Below, one piece after another: positions 50,326 through 59,672 of a DNA stretch of 64,000 nt. The notes under the pieces are model-generated. The model searched no databases. It saw only the letters and a program-made list of their open reading frames with translations, and was not told the DNA's origin. The position numbers and the translations under genes are program-made. Positions within the stretch are counted from its first letter, which is position 1. Every line of letters begins with the position of its first letter. This stretch comes from Geodermatophilus obscurus (GTDB lineage Bacteria > Actinomycetota > Actinomycetes > Mycobacteriales > Geodermatophilaceae), in NCBI RefSeq assembly GCF_900143215.1, contig NZ_FRDM01000004.1, positions 1 through 64,000 on the forward strand, read 5' to 3'.

Positions 50326-51903
50326 TCAGGCCTCGTCGAGCGTGGCCTCGACCGTCGTCGACGACCCGTCGCGCACCAACTCCAGGCTGATCGTCTCCCC
50401 CGGCTCGTGGGAGTCCACCGCCACCACCAGCTCCTCGGAGCTGCCGACCGGCTCGCCCTCGACGGCGATCACGACGTCCTGCTCGCGGATGCCGGCCTCG
50501 GCCGCGGCGCTGCCCGACTCCACGTTGACCACCAGCGCGCCGTCGCGGGTGCCGTCGGTGACCGAGCGGGCGTTGACCCCGAGCGCGGCGTGCACCGCGC
50601 GCCCGGTGCCGATGAGCTGCTCGGCGATGTCGCGCACGGTGTCGACCGGGATGGCGAAGCCGAGGCCGACGCTGCCGCCACCGAGCGAGGCGATGGCGGT
50701 GTTGATGCCGATGACCTCGCCGGCGCCGTTGACCAGCGCGCCGCCGGAGTTGCCGGGGTTGATCGGCGCGTCGGTCTGCACCGCGCTGATCACCGCGTTG
50801 GTGTCGCTGCCCTCCCCGGCCAGCCGGACCGGCCGCTCGAGCGCGCTGACGATGCCGCTGGTGACCGTGCTGGCCAGGCCCAGCGGAGAGCCGATGGCGA
50901 CCACCGGGTCGCCGACGACGACGTCGCCGGAGTTCCCGAGGGCGGCGGTGAGCAGGCCGGGCTTCTCCACCTTGAGGACGGCGAGGTCGCTGGCCGGGTC
51001 GCGGCCGACGATGCGCGCCGCGGAGCCGCTGCCATCGGAGAAGACCGCGCGGATCTCGGCGCCCTCGACGCCGTCGGCGCCGGAGATGACGTGGTTGTTG
51101 GTGACGATGTAGCCGTTCGCGCCGTCGATGACGACCCCGGACCCGGTGGCGCCGGCCTCGCCGATGCGGACCTCGACCGAGACGACCGCCGGGGTCACCC
51201 GCGAGGCGATGTCGGACACCGAACCCGGCTCACGGGCGATCCCCTCGTCGGTCTCGTTGAGCTGGGTGCCCGGCGCCAGCAGCGGCGACTCGTCGGCGGT
51301 GCGGGTCAGCCAGTAACCGGCCCCACCGCCGACCAGCCCGGTCAGCAGCACGGCGAGCAGGGCGAGGACCGACAGCCGGATCGACACGTCGGCCAGCCGC
51401 AGCCGCCGTCGCCCCCGGCCGTCGACGACCACGGGGCCGGTCTGCTGCTCGGGCTCCTCGAACACCGCCGGGCCGGCGAGTCCGGCGGGGGCGTGCGGAT
51501 CACGCCAGGGGTCGGAGCGGGCGTCGGGCTTCCACCACGGCCCGGTGGCGGTGCGGCGGCGTCCGGGCCGGCCGCCGGGCGGTTCCTGCAGGCCGCGCTG
51601 GCCGACCCCGGGGGCGAAGGCGCGCAGCACGGCCTCCGGCGGCGGGGGCGGCAGCGGGCGGGGCGGCACGACCGGGCGGTCACCGGCGAAGCCGCCCTGC
51701 ACCGCGGCGGGCCGCCCGAAGGCGACCTGCTGCGCGGGGCTGGGCGCGGGCGGGCGCGGCGGCGCGGGCTGCGCCCGAGCGGGCGGGTCGAAGCCGCCGA
51801 CACCGTCCCGGGGGCGCGCGAACGCCTCGTCGGGCAGCTGTGCCGACCGGTCGGGACGGCCGTCCCCATCGGCGGTGTGCGGGGTCGTCGGCTCGGGGTC
51901 CAC
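50326..51903 (-). CDS. htrA: HtrA-family membrane serine protease with PDZ domain
   Basis: A 525-residue envelope protease. Residues 1-170 are a disordered Pro/Arg-rich cytoplasmic region, followed by a membrane helix (about 174-196). The trypsin-like domain has His271 (TNNHVISG), Asp306 (ASDLAVLKV) and Ser386 (NPGNSGGAL). A PDZ domain ends it (about 430-520). GTG 51903 is chosen between the rseA stop and the first ordered sequence, but the exact start is uncertain. In mycobacteria HtrA acts in the SigE stress response; the same neighbourhood is seen here. Confidence 0.92.
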   Translation of the reverse strand: MDPEPTTPHTADGDGRPDRSAQLPDEAFARPRDGVGGFDPPARAQPAPPRPPAPSPAQQVAFGRPAAVQGGFAGDRPVVPPRPLPPPPPEAVLRAFAPGVGQRGLQEPPGGRPGRRRTATGPWWKPDARSDPWRDPHAPAGLAGPAVFEEPEQQTGPVVVDGRGRRRLRLADVSIRLSVLALLAVLLTGLVGGGAGYWLTRTADESPLLAPGTQLNETDEGIAREPGSVSDIASRVTPAVVSVEVRIGEAGATGSGVVIDGANGYIVTNNHVISGADGVEGAEIRAVFSDGSGSAARIVGRDPASDLAVLKVEKPGLLTAALGNSGDVVVGDPVVAIGSPLGLASTVTSGIVSALERPVRLAGEGSDTNAVISAVQTDAPINPGNSGGALVNGAGEVIGINTAIASLGGGSVGLGFAIPVDTVRDIAEQLIGTGRAVHAALGVNARSVTDGTRDGALVVNVESGSAAAEAGIREQDVVIAVEGEPVGSSEELVVAVDSHEPGETISLELVRDGSSTTVEATLDEA

Positions 51904-51935
51904 CGAATCCCCCGACGGGGTGCCGGCGCGGCTGG

Positions 51936-52517
51936 TCAGGGCGTCCCGCCCGGGCTCACCGAGGGCTGGACGGCGGTGCCGACGGTCGTCGCGCGCACCA
52001 GCGGCGGAACGATCTCGGTGCGCTCCTCGAGCGTGGCCCCGGCCGCCGGCTCCGGGAACGGGCGGCCGCTGTCGGAGCTGCCGGCCGGGAGGTTCAGCGC
52101 CAGCGCGGTCACGCCGACGCCCAGGATGCCGAGCGCCCCGACGAAGCCGTGACGCAGCCAGCGGGCGTGGCCGGGCCGTTCGTGGCCGGCCGGCGTCGGA
52201 GCCAGCGGCACCGCCCACGAGCCGGTGGTGCCGCTGACGGTGAGCTGGCCGGGGCCGGCGCTCAGCGCTCCGTCGGTGCTCGGCACGTCGGCGGTGAACG
52301 GGATGGCGCACAGCCGGGACAGCAGGTCGCCGGGAACGGCGACGTCCGCGGAGGCGTGCAGCGCCTCCTTGGCCTCCCGCTGGGCCTGCACCGCCATTCG
52401 ACACTGTGCGCAGCCGGTCAGGTGGCGGGCCGCACGAGCGGCGGGCCCACCGGCCAGCTCGCCGTCCACCAGGGCGGCGATGGCCTCCTGGGCCAGGTGG
52501 CTCTCCGGGATGTTCAC
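51936..52517 (-). CDS. rseA: Anti-sigma factor (RseA-like, zinc-finger)
   Basis: A 193-residue membrane anti-sigma factor. The N-terminal zinc-binding motif H-x3-C-x2-C is present (H32-LTG-C36-A-Q-C39). A single hydrophobic helix follows (about 128-145), then a short extracytoplasmic tail. It would hold SigE at the membrane until regulated proteolysis. GTG 52517 overlaps the sigE stop. The tail is short, so the sensing part is limited. Confidence 0.88.
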   Translation of the reverse strand: MNIPESHLAQEAIAALVDGELAGGPAARAARHLTGCAQCRMAVQAQREAKEALHASADVAVPGDLLSRLCAIPFTADVPSTDGALSAGPGQLTVSGTTGSWAVPLAPTPAGHERPGHARWLRHGFVGALGILGVGVTALALNLPAGSSDSGRPFPEPAAGATLEERTEIVPPLVRATTVGTAVQPSVSPGGTP

Positions 52518-53104
52518 CCCACGCTCCCCTCCGCGACGGCGTCCTGGGTGGTGACCGGCCGGCGCGGGGCCAGGTGCGCGAGCGCCTCGCGCAGCTGGAC
52601 GCGGCCGCGGTGGATGCGGCTGCGCACCGTGCCGAGCTTGATGCCGAGGGTCGCCGCGATCTCCTCGTAGGTCAGTCCCTCGATGTCGCAGAGGACGACG
52701 GCGACGCGGAACTCCGGGGAGAGCGCGTCGAGCGCCGCCTGCACCTGCGGATCGAGGTGGGTGTCGGAGTACACCTGCTCCGGGCTGGGCGCCGTCCCGG
52801 GCAGGCGCTCGGTGTCCTCGGGCAGGGCGTCGAACCGGATCCGCTGCCGGCGCCGCACCATGTCGAGGAAGAGGTTGGTGGTGATGCGGTGCAGCCAGCC
52901 CTCGAAGGTGCCGGGCGAGAAGTCGGCGAGCGAACGGAAGACCCGGACGAAGGTCTCCTGGGTCAGGTCCTCGGCGTCCTGCGGGTTGCCCGAGAGCCGG
53001 TAGGCCAGCCGGTACACGCGGGCGGAGTGGTCGCGCACGACCTGCTCCCAGGTCGGGGCGACCCACGCCTCGGTCACGGGGGCGGGATCGGAGGCGTCGG
53101 ACAC
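52514..53104 (-). CDS. sigE: ECF sigma factor SigE
   Basis: A 196-residue extracytoplasmic-function sigma factor. Region 2 has [20 protein letters not shown] and [20 protein letters not shown]; region 4 has [20 protein letters not shown] and [20 protein letters not shown]. The neighbours (rseA, htrA, tatB and a divergent O-methyltransferase) match the mycobacterial sigE locus. GTG 53104 is preferred; an in-frame upstream start at 53185 adds a low-complexity extension, and alternative starts are known for sigE in mycobacteria. Confidence 0.92.
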   Translation of the reverse strand: MSDASDPAPVTEAWVAPTWEQVVRDHSARVYRLAYRLSGNPQDAEDLTQETFVRVFRSLADFSPGTFEGWLHRITTNLFLDMVRRRQRIRFDALPEDTERLPGTAPSPEQVYSDTHLDPQVQAALDALSPEFRVAVVLCDIEGLTYEEIAATLGIKLGTVRSRIHRGRVQLREALAHLAPRRPVTTQDAVAEGSVG

Positions 53105-53375
53105 GGCCCCAGGATCGCAGACCGGAGCCGTCGTCGACCCCCCGACGTCGGCGGGTCGGGCGGGGGCGGCTCTCTCTTGGCGCACGACAGGTCCAACGGA
53201 CCGCGAGCCGGGTGCTGTTCCCGTTCACAGGGACCTCACAGCCGCGCGGGCAGCCGGGCGCGGCCCGGGCCGGCCACTACCCTCGGCCGGTGAGGAGCGC
53301 CGCGACGACGACGGGCAGGCGAGCGTCGCAGCCGGCGCCGGCGCGCGAGGAGCGGAACGAGCCAGGGGTCGAGCA

Positions 53376-54026
53376 GTGATCATCGAGGCACCCGGACCGG
53401 GGCGGGACGGCGCGGCCTACGCCGACCGCTTCGCCGCCGAGACGCCCGCGCTCGTGTCGGCCCGAGCGCGCGCGGCGGGGCTGGCCGGCGCACCACCCGT
53501 GACGCCGGCGGTCGGTGCCACCCTCGCCGTCCTGGCCGCCGGTGCCGCGGCCCGCACGGTGGTCTCCATCGGCAGCGGCGGCGGCATCGCCGGGCTGTGG
53601 CTGCTGGAGGGCATGCGGCCCGACGGCGTCCTCACCGTGCTGGACAGCGACGCCGAGGCGCTGCGCGCCACCCGCGGGGCCTTCGCCGAGGCCGGCCACC
53701 CGCCCGGGCGCACCCGCATGATCTTCGGCACGACCGGGGAGGTCCTCCCCCGCCTCTCCCCGGGCGCCTACGACATGGTGGTGTGCGCCGGAGCGCCCAC
53801 CCAGTACGCCGCGCACCTGGGCGCGCTGCTCGAGCTGATCCGGGTCGGCGGCACGGCGGTGTGCCACGGACTGCTGGACGGCGACCGGATCGCCGACCCC
53901 CACGCGCGGGACGACCAGACGACGGCCTGGCGGGACGTCGCCCGCGCCGTCCGCGAGCACGAGGACCTCACCTCAGCGGTCCTGCCGATCGGAGCCGGCC
54001 TGCTCGTCGCCACCCGCCGCCGCTGA
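53376..54026 (+). CDS. O-methyltransferase (SAM-dependent)
   Basis: A 216-residue methyltransferase of the catechol-OMT-like family (methyltransf_3). The SAM site is VVSIGSGGGIAGLWLLEGM and VLTVLDSDAEALRATR; YDMVVCAGAPTQY carries the acidic motif. GTG 53376 is divergent from sigE, as for the O-methyltransferase next to sigE in mycobacteria. Substrate unknown. It is followed by a dispersed repeat nested in a larger hairpin. Confidence 0.88.
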   Translation: MIIEAPGPGRDGAAYADRFAAETPALVSARARAAGLAGAPPVTPAVGATLAVLAAGAAARTVVSIGSGGGIAGLWLLEGMRPDGVLTVLDSDAEALRATRGAFAEAGHPPGRTRMIFGTTGEVLPRLSPGAYDMVVCAGAPTQYAAHLGALLELIRVGGTAVCHGLLDGDRIADPHARDDQTTAWRDVARAVREHEDLTSAVLPIGAGLLVATRRR

Positions 54027-54056
54027 AGGCGGGCCTTCCTGCTCCCCACCGTGGAA

Positions 54057-54110
54057 GGACCCCGTCCTGCCCACCCCTCGCAAGCTCGGAGCGGGACCCG
54101 GGACGGGGCC
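54057..54110. repeat. Palindromic dispersed repeat, copy 5
   Basis: GGACCCCGTCCTGCCCACCC, core TCGCAAGCTCGGAGCGGG, then ACCCGGGACGGGGCC. It is nested within an outer hairpin (GGCCTTCCTGC at 54032-54042 with GCAGGAAGGCC at 54124-54134), between convergent genes, so it probably terminates both. Confidence 0.8.
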
Positions 54111-54138
54111 AGCGCGGGCTCCTGCAGGAAGGCCGGTG

Positions 54139-54717
54139 TCACGCGAAGGCGTACTCCGCGACCGGTGCCCACGGCCCGCCCAGGTAGCGCCACAGGCCCA
54201 GACCGCGCGCGCCGACCGGGTGCGGCACGAACCCGGCGGCCAGCCGGTCGCGCAGCGCGCGGGCGACCGCCGGCTCCACCTTGTTCTGCACCGTCACGTG
54301 CGGCGCGTGCCGCTGCCGGTCCTGCGGGGTCAGCCACGGCTCCCAGGCCGCGGCCAGCCCGGCGCGCAGCGCGGTCAGCTCCGGGGCGTCGAGGGTGTAG
54401 GCCACGCCCCGGCCGAGCAGCCGCAGGCCGGTGACGGCGACGTCGAAGGCCGGCCGGCGCGCCGCGACGGCGAGGTCGCCGGCCACCGCGTCTGCCTGCT
54501 CGCCGGGCAGCGCGTGGAACAGCGTGACGTGCGCGCGGAGGTGGTTGCGCTCGGCCGGGAAGTGCGCCGCGCGCAGCCGGTCGAACCGCTCCTGGGCCCC
54601 GGGCTCCAGGAGCAGCGTGACGACCAAAGGGACGTGCTCGAACGGCCCTCGTGCAGGGGCCCGGGCCGAGCGGAGCGAGGGTCGGGGGGCACGAGGGTCC
54701 TTACGGGGGCCGTTCAC
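54139..54717 (-). CDS. 2H phosphoesterase / 2'-5' RNA ligase-like protein
   Basis: A 192-residue protein of the 2H superfamily, with two catalytic H-x-T motifs, HVTLFHAL and HVTVQNKV, in the usual spacing. It would act on 2'-5' linkages or cyclic phosphates of RNA or nucleotides. GTG 54717 overlaps the glgC stop (GTGA). The first 25 codons lie inside dispersed repeat copy 6 and are Arg/Pro-rich; the conserved domain begins at [20 protein letters not shown], before which no better start exists. Confidence 0.82.
   Translation of the reverse strand: MNGPRKDPRAPRPSLRSARAPARGPFEHVPLVVTLLLEPGAQERFDRLRAAHFPAERNHLRAHVTLFHALPGEQADAVAGDLAVAARRPAFDVAVTGLRLLGRGVAYTLDAPELTALRAGLAAAWEPWLTPQDRQRHAPHVTVQNKVEPAVARALRDRLAAGFVPHPVGARGLGLWRYLGGPWAPVAEYAFA
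54644..54702. repeat. Palindromic dispersed repeat, copy 6 (in a 5' coding region)
   Basis: GGCCCTCGTGCAGGGGCCC, a variant core GCCGAGCGGAGCGAGGG, then TCGGGGGGCACGAGGGTCC. Outer arms GAACGGCC.../...GGCCGTTC extend it to 54640-54715. It is translated as the N-terminus of the 2H protein. Confidence 0.75.
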
Positions 54718-55943
54718 CGATGGGCGCGGGCACCCTTGCCGAGGACCGTCACGCCACCGGAGCTGACGTGGTAGCGCTCGCGGTCGGCGGCGAGGTCGAC
54801 ACCGATGCGGGTCCAGTCCGGGACGACGACGTTCTTGTCGAGGATCGCCCGCCGGACGTAGGCACCCTCGCCGACGTACACGCCGTCCATCAGCACGCTG
54901 TCCTCGACCCGCGCACCCCGCTCGACGCGCACCCCCGGCGAGACGACCGAGTTGTGCACCGAACCGCCGCCGATGATCGCGCCGGCGCTGACCATGGACT
55001 CCTCGGCCCGTCCGCCGAGCACGAACTTCGCGGGCGGCTGCTGCGGCGGCAGGGTGAGGATCGGCCAGCGGTCGTTGTAGAGGTTGAAGATCGGGGTGAC
55101 CGACACCAGGTCCATGTGGGCGTCGAAGTAGGAGTCCAGCGTCCCGACGTCGCGCCAGTAGCCGTGGTCGCGCTCGGTGGCCCCGGGGACGATGTTGGTG
55201 GAGAAGTCGTAGACGTAGGCGTCACCGGCGTCGGCGAGCATCGGCATGATCGAGCCGCCCATGTCGTGCACCGAGTCCTCGTCGTCGGCGTCCTTGCGCA
55301 GGGCCTCGAGCAGGGCGTCGGTGGTGAACACGTAGTTGCCCATGGAGGCGAAGCTCTCCTCGGGCGAATCCGGCAGCCCCGGCGGGTCGGCCGGCTTCTC
55401 GAGGAAGCCGCGCACCTTCCCGTCGGCCTCGGCGTCGATGACGCCGAACTCGGTCGCTTCGGCGCGGGGCACGCGCAGGCCGGCGATCGTGACCCCGGCG
55501 CCGGTCCGCAGGTGCTGGTCGATCATCTGCGCCGGGTCCATCCGGTACACGTGGTCGGCGCCGAAGACGACGACGATGTCCGGCCGCGCGTCGTAGATGA
55601 GGTTGAGGCTCTGGAAGATCGCGTCGGCGCTGCCGGTGTACCAGCGCGGGCCGAGGCGCTGCTGGGCGGGCACCGGGGTGATGTAGTTCCCGAGCATCTG
55701 CGACAGCCGCCACGTCGTGGTGATGTGCCGGTCGAGGCTGTGGCTCTTGTACTGGGTGAGCACCGCGATCTGCCTGACGTCGGCGTTCACCAGGTTGGAC
55801 AGGACGAAGTCGATGAGCCGGTAGTTGCCGCCGAAGGGCACGGCCGGTTTGGCCCGGTCCTGGGTCAGGGGGGCCAACCGCTTGCCCTCACCGCCGGCCA
55901 GGACGATGCCGAGAACCCGAGGACCGCCACGCATGGGTCGCAA
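54714..55943 (-). CDS. glgC: Glucose-1-phosphate adenylyltransferase
   Basis: A 409-residue enzyme that makes ADP-glucose for glycogen. The N-terminal nucleotidyltransferase domain has [20 protein letters not shown] and [15 protein letters not shown]; the ADP-glucose site region is [14 protein letters not shown] and [12 protein letters not shown] left-handed beta-helix C-terminal domain ends it (about 290-405). ATG 55943 is used. It is divergent from glgA with about 110 bases between. Confidence 0.95.
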   Translation of the reverse strand: MRPMRGGPRVLGIVLAGGEGKRLAPLTQDRAKPAVPFGGNYRLIDFVLSNLVNADVRQIAVLTQYKSHSLDRHITTTWRLSQMLGNYITPVPAQQRLGPRWYTGSADAIFQSLNLIYDARPDIVVVFGADHVYRMDPAQMIDQHLRTGAGVTIAGLRVPRAEATEFGVIDAEADGKVRGFLEKPADPPGLPDSPEESFASMGNYVFTTDALLEALRKDADDEDSVHDMGGSIMPMLADAGDAYVYDFSTNIVPGATERDHGYWRDVGTLDSYFDAHMDLVSVTPIFNLYNDRWPILTLPPQQPPAKFVLGGRAEESMVSAGAIIGGGSVHNSVVSPGVRVERGARVEDSVLMDGVYVGEGAYVRRAILDKNVVVPDWTRIGVDLAADRERYHVSSGGVTVLGKGARAHR

Positions 55944-55988
55944 CGTATCCGCTGTTCGCCACGGGCGCTGCAGAACTGCGCGCCAGCC

Positions 55989-56038
55989 CCGTCCGGGGCA
56001 CCGCGGCGAGCGTGCGAGGGCGGGTAGGACGGGGTCCT
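55989..56038. repeat. Palindromic dispersed repeat, copy 7
   Basis: In reverse complement it reads AGGACCCCGTCCTACCCGCC, core CTCGCACGCTCG, then CGCGGTGCCCCGGACGG. It lies in the glgC-glgA intergenic space, ending 16 bases before the chosen glgA start. Confidence 0.75.
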
Positions 56039-56053
56039 CCTGGTGTGACCGGC

Positions 56054-57224
56054 GTGCGCATCGGCTTGGTCACCCGGGAGTGGCCGCCGGACGTCTACGG
56101 CGGCGCAGGAGTGCACGTGGAGCACCTCGCGGCGGCGCTGCGCGCGCTGCCCGACGGGCCCGACCTCGACGTCCACTGCTTCGGCGGACCGCGGACGGAC
56201 GCGACCGGCCACGAGGTCCCCGCCGGGCTGCAGGGCGCCAACGGCGCGCTGCAGGCGCTCGGGGTGGACGTCGAGATCGCCGGGGCGCTGGCCGGCGCCG
56301 ACCTGGTGCACAGCCACACCTGGTACGCCAACGGCGCGGGCCTGTTCGCCTCGCTGGTGCACGGCACCCCGCACGTGGTGACGGCGCACTCCTGGAACCG
56401 CGCCGGCCGTGGAAGGCCGACCAGCTGGGCGGGGGTCACCGGCTGTCCTCCTGGGTGGAGCGCACCGCCTACCTCGCCGCCGACGGCGTGATCGCGGTCA
56501 GCCACGGCATGCGCGCCGACGTGCTCGACGCCTACCCCGACCTCGACCCGGCCCGCGTGCACGTCGTCGGCAACGGGGTGGACGCCGAGGCCTACCGACC
56601 GGTGGACGACCCCGACGTCGTCCGCTCGCTCGGCGTGGACCCCGACCGGCCCTACGCGCTGTTCGTCGGCCGGATCACGCGACAGCAGGGCGTCGTGCAC
56701 CTGCTGCGGGCGGCCGAGCAGCTGCCGGCGGACGCCGGGCTGGTGCCGTGCGCCGGCGCCGCGGACACCCCGGCCGAGCGCCAGCAGGTCGCCGACGCGG
56801 TCGCCGAGCTGCAGTCCCGGCGGAGCGGCGTGGTGTGGATCGAGGCGATGCTGCCGCGCGAGCAGCTGGTGCCGCTGATCACCGGCGCGACGGTGTTCGT
56901 CGTGCCCTCGGTGTACGAGCCGCAGGGCATCGTGAACCTGGAGGCCGCGGCGTGCGGCACCGCGGTCGTCGCCAGCGCCGTGGGCGGCATCCCCGAGGTG
57001 GTCGCCGACGGCCGGACCGGCCTGCTGGTCCCCTACGACCCCGACGCCGTCGACACCTTCGAGGCGGGCCTCGCCAGCGGGTGACCGAGCTGCTGCACGA
57101 TCCGGAGCGGGCGGCCCGCATGGGCGCCGCGGGCCGCGAGCGGGTGCTGGCCGAGTTCGGCTGGCCGGCGATCGCGAGGCAGACGGTGGACGTCTACGCC
57201 GCGGTCGTCACCGCCCGGGGCTGA
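56054..57224 (+). pseudogene. glgA: Glycogen synthase-type glycosyltransferase with two frameshifts
   Basis: The pieces read as one GT4 glycogen synthase: [20 protein letters not shown] at the start, then (other frame) WKADQLGGGHRLSSWVERTA through YEPQGIVNLEAAACGTAVVA, then (third frame) VTELLHDPERAARMGAAGRE to the stop. Two single-base deletions break it. Near 56391, CACTCC-TGG should be CACTCCCTGG, restoring HSLEPRRPWK; near 57080, AGCGGGTGACC needs one more G, restoring ASGVTELL. Both are in homopolymer runs. So either the assembly has indel errors or the gene is dead. Without them it would be an intact 390-residue GlgA next to glgC. Confidence 0.88.
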
Positions 57225-57227
57225 GGG

Positions 57228-57264
57228 AGGACCACCCTCCTCCCCACGCCTCGCAGGCTCGGCG
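57228..57264. repeat. Palindromic dispersed repeat, copy 8 (partial)
   Basis: AGGACCACCCTCCTCCCCACG, core CCTCGCAGGCTCGGCGC. The second stem half is missing. It directly follows the glgA stop. Confidence 0.55.
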
Positions 57265-57407
57265 CCGACGGTGCGCGGCGCGCTCGGAGCCGGGCTGGAG
57301 TCCGACGACGCGGTGCGGGAGGCCGCCTGCACCTACCGGTCGGAGCAGCCGGCGCACTGATCCGGGGCCCGGCACACCCCAGCACCCCCGTCGTCCCGGC
57401 GAGGCGG

Positions 57408-58175
57408 ATGATCCTGCACGTGTCGTCGATCGCCGAGCGCTTCAGCCTCGCGCTGGAGGACGTCCGCGAGCCCCGCCTCGCCGTCCCCGAGCTGCTCCCG
57501 GTGCAGCTGGCGCGCGCCTGCGCCCGGACGCTCGGGGTGGACGCCGCCGGGCTGAGCGTGACCGCCGGCGAGGCGGGTCGGGCCCCCCTCGGGGCCAGCT
57601 CGGCCACCGCCGACCTCGCCGAGCGGCTGCAGTTCACCGCCGGGGACGGTCCGTGCGAGTCCGCGCACCGCAACCAGGAGCCGGTGTTCGCGGCGACGGC
57701 GGACATGCAGCGCCGCTGGCCGGCGTTCGCCCGGCTGCTGGCCGAGCACACGCCCTACCGCGCGGTGGTCGCCCTGCCGATCGGCGAGACGCTGGCCGGC
57801 CCGGGCGCCCTGGACCTGTTCTTCACCGACGAGGCGGCCGTCCCCCGGCTCGACGTCTTCGAGGCCATGGCCGTCGGCGACCTGACCTGCGCGGCGCTCG
57901 GCGACGCCGCGGTGTGGGCGCCGTGGTCACCGCGCGGCGGGCCGGCGTGGCTGCACGGTCCGGCCGCGCAGCGCCGGGCGCTGGTGTGGACCGCGATCGG
58001 CCGGGTCTCGATGGCACACGACACGACCGCACCGGCGGCCCTGGACGTGCTGCGCGCCGCGGCGGCGAGGACCGGGCGCACGGTGGACGACCTCGCCGGG
58101 GACGTCGTCGCCGGCCGGCTCGACCCCACCTTCCTCCCGGCGCCGGACGACCTCCCGCCGGCTCCCCGAGGCTGA
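57408..58175 (+). CDS. GAF domain protein with ANTAR-like C-terminus
   Basis: A 255-residue cytosolic sensor. The GAF domain spans about 25-165 (FTAGDGPCESAHRNQEPVFA and YRAVVALPIGETLAGPG). The C-terminal helical part (about 195-240, RRALVWTAIGRVSMAHD and LRAAAARTGRTVDDLAGDVV) resembles ANTAR RNA-binding domains, though the match is loose. Such proteins can act as antiterminators. ATG 57408 follows GAGGCGG. It stands before a set of two-component genes. Confidence 0.75.
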   Translation: MILHVSSIAERFSLALEDVREPRLAVPELLPVQLARACARTLGVDAAGLSVTAGEAGRAPLGASSATADLAERLQFTAGDGPCESAHRNQEPVFAATADMQRRWPAFARLLAEHTPYRAVVALPIGETLAGPGALDLFFTDEAAVPRLDVFEAMAVGDLTCAALGDAAVWAPWSPRGGPAWLHGPAAQRRALVWTAIGRVSMAHDTTAPAALDVLRAAAARTGRTVDDLAGDVVAGRLDPTFLPAPDDLPPAPRG

Positions 58176-58356
58176 CCGGCGGGCTCCCGCGGGGTCACGG
58201 CAGGGTTCCGGAGCCCCCGAGGTGGGGGGTCGGCTCCCCCCGGGGTCGGGCTGTCCCCCGGTGGCGGGCGGTCGGCAGACTGACCGCCGTACCGCCCGGA
58301 GCGGCACGGCGGCCGGGTGACACGACCGCCACGGAACGGCGGAAGGGAGGCGAGAC

Positions 58357-58782
58357 GTGATCACGGTCCTGGTCGCCGACGACCACGCGTTCGTCCGCGA
58401 CTCCCTGGTCGAGCTGTTCACCGCCAGCGGCGACCTCACGGTGGTGGCCGAGTGCGAGGACGGCGCCCAGGTGCTCGACGCCGCCCGGCGCACCCGGCCC
58501 GACGTCGTCCTCCTGGACCTGGCGATGCCGCGGGTCACCGGTCTGCAGGCGGCCCGGGAGCTGCTCGCCGACCGCCCCGAGTCGCGCGTGGTCGTGCTGA
58601 CCGGCTCGCTGACCCCGGCGCTGGTGCGGGAGGCCCGAGAGATCGGCGTCGTGGGGTACCTGCTCAAGGGCGAGGACCCCGGCGCCCTGCCCGGCCACGT
58701 GCGGACGGTGGCCGCCGGTGGCACCGCCTGGAGCGCCGCCGCCGCCGCGGCGACCGCCGGCGACGGCGGACGCGGCCACTGA
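58357..58782 (+). CDS. Single-domain response regulator
   Basis: A 141-residue receiver protein with no output domain. The acidic pocket is D8-D9, the phospho-acceptor is D54 (VVLLDLAMPRV), with the Thr (VVLTGS) and Lys (GYLLKGED) switch residues. The last 25 residues are an Ala/Gly-rich tail where a LuxR helix-turn-helix is usually found, so it may be a truncated NarL-type regulator. GTG 58357 follows GGAAGGGAGGCGAG. Confidence 0.85.
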   Translation: MITVLVADDHAFVRDSLVELFTASGDLTVVAECEDGAQVLDAARRTRPDVVLLDLAMPRVTGLQAARELLADRPESRVVVLTGSLTPALVREAREIGVVGYLLKGEDPGALPGHVRTVAAGGTAWSAAAAAATAGDGGRGH

Positions 58783-58991
58783 CGTCTCACCCCGGAGGGT
58801 GAACTGTCCGACACGGACAGATACCACCCCCTGCACGGAGAGTGGTGACTCGCTTGCAGGTGACGCGGACCACCGGGGACCTTAGCCCTCAAGGGGTGTA
58901 ACGGCCCTGGTCAGACAGCCGTGAGTCAGGTCCCATGAACGCGCTCCCCCGCAGCGGCGGGCCGGGGCGCGGGACGACAACGGGGGTTCCC

Positions 58992-59672
58992 ATGACGCTT
59001 GCCCATCTGGAGCGGCCGACCGACCTGGCACGGGTGCTGGTGGTCGATGACCACCGCACGTTCGCCGAGCTCCTCTCCGGGGCGCTGGCGTCGGCCGGGA
59101 TGGACGCGATCGGCACCGCCTCCTCGGCGGCCCAGGCCGTGGCCATGGCGCAGGACCTGCAGCCCGACATCGTGGTGATGGACATCGAGATGCCCCGCCA
59201 GGACGGACTGGCGGCCACCCGCCGGATCCGCGAGGTCGCGCCGAACGCCGTCGTCGCCGTGGTCACCGCCCACCGCGACCCCGACTGGGTCGTCCGCGCC
59301 GCGCAGGCCGGCGCCTCGGCGTTCATCCCCAAGGACGGCTCGCTGGCCGAGATGATCGACGTCCTCTCCCGGGTGCAGCCGGGGCAGATGCTGGTCGCCC
59401 CCTCCACCTTCGCCGGCGGCGGAAACCGCTCGTCGGCGCCGGCCGGCGGCCGGGCGCCCGTGCCGCAGCTGACCCGGCGCGAGCAGGAGGTGCTGGACTG
59501 CCTCGGCCGCGGGATGCAGGTCAAGGCCATAGCCCGGGTGCTCGGCATCACGCTGGAGACCTGCCGCGGCTACGTGAAGTCGCTGCACGCCAAGCTCGGC
59601 GTCCGCTCCCAGCTGGAGGCGGTCGTCAAGGCCCAGCAGCTGGGGCTCCTCGGCGCTCCGGATGAGCGCTGA
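58992..59672 (+). CDS. NarL/LuxR-family response regulator
   Basis: A 226-residue regulator. The receiver domain has VVDD at 17-20 and phospho-acceptor D64 (IVVMDIEMPRQDG). The LuxR-type helix-turn-helix is LTRREQEVLDCLGRGMQVKA then RVLGITLETCRGYVKSLHAK. ATG 58992 is preferred; ATG 58935 would add 19 unstructured residues. The stop lies inside the kinase gene (11-base overlap), so the two are translationally coupled. Confidence 0.92.
   Translation: MTLAHLERPTDLARVLVVDDHRTFAELLSGALASAGMDAIGTASSAAQAVAMAQDLQPDIVVMDIEMPRQDGLAATRRIREVAPNAVVAVVTAHRDPDWVVRAAQAGASAFIPKDGSLAEMIDVLSRVQPGQMLVAPSTFAGGGNRSSAPAGGRAPVPQLTRREQEVLDCLGRGMQVKAIARVLGITLETCRGYVKSLHAKLGVRSQLEAVVKAQQLGLLGAPDER

Noticed and set aside
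57271-57360. A 29-codon frame after glgA
   Set aside because: Too short to support; probably part of a decayed sequence after repeat copy 8.
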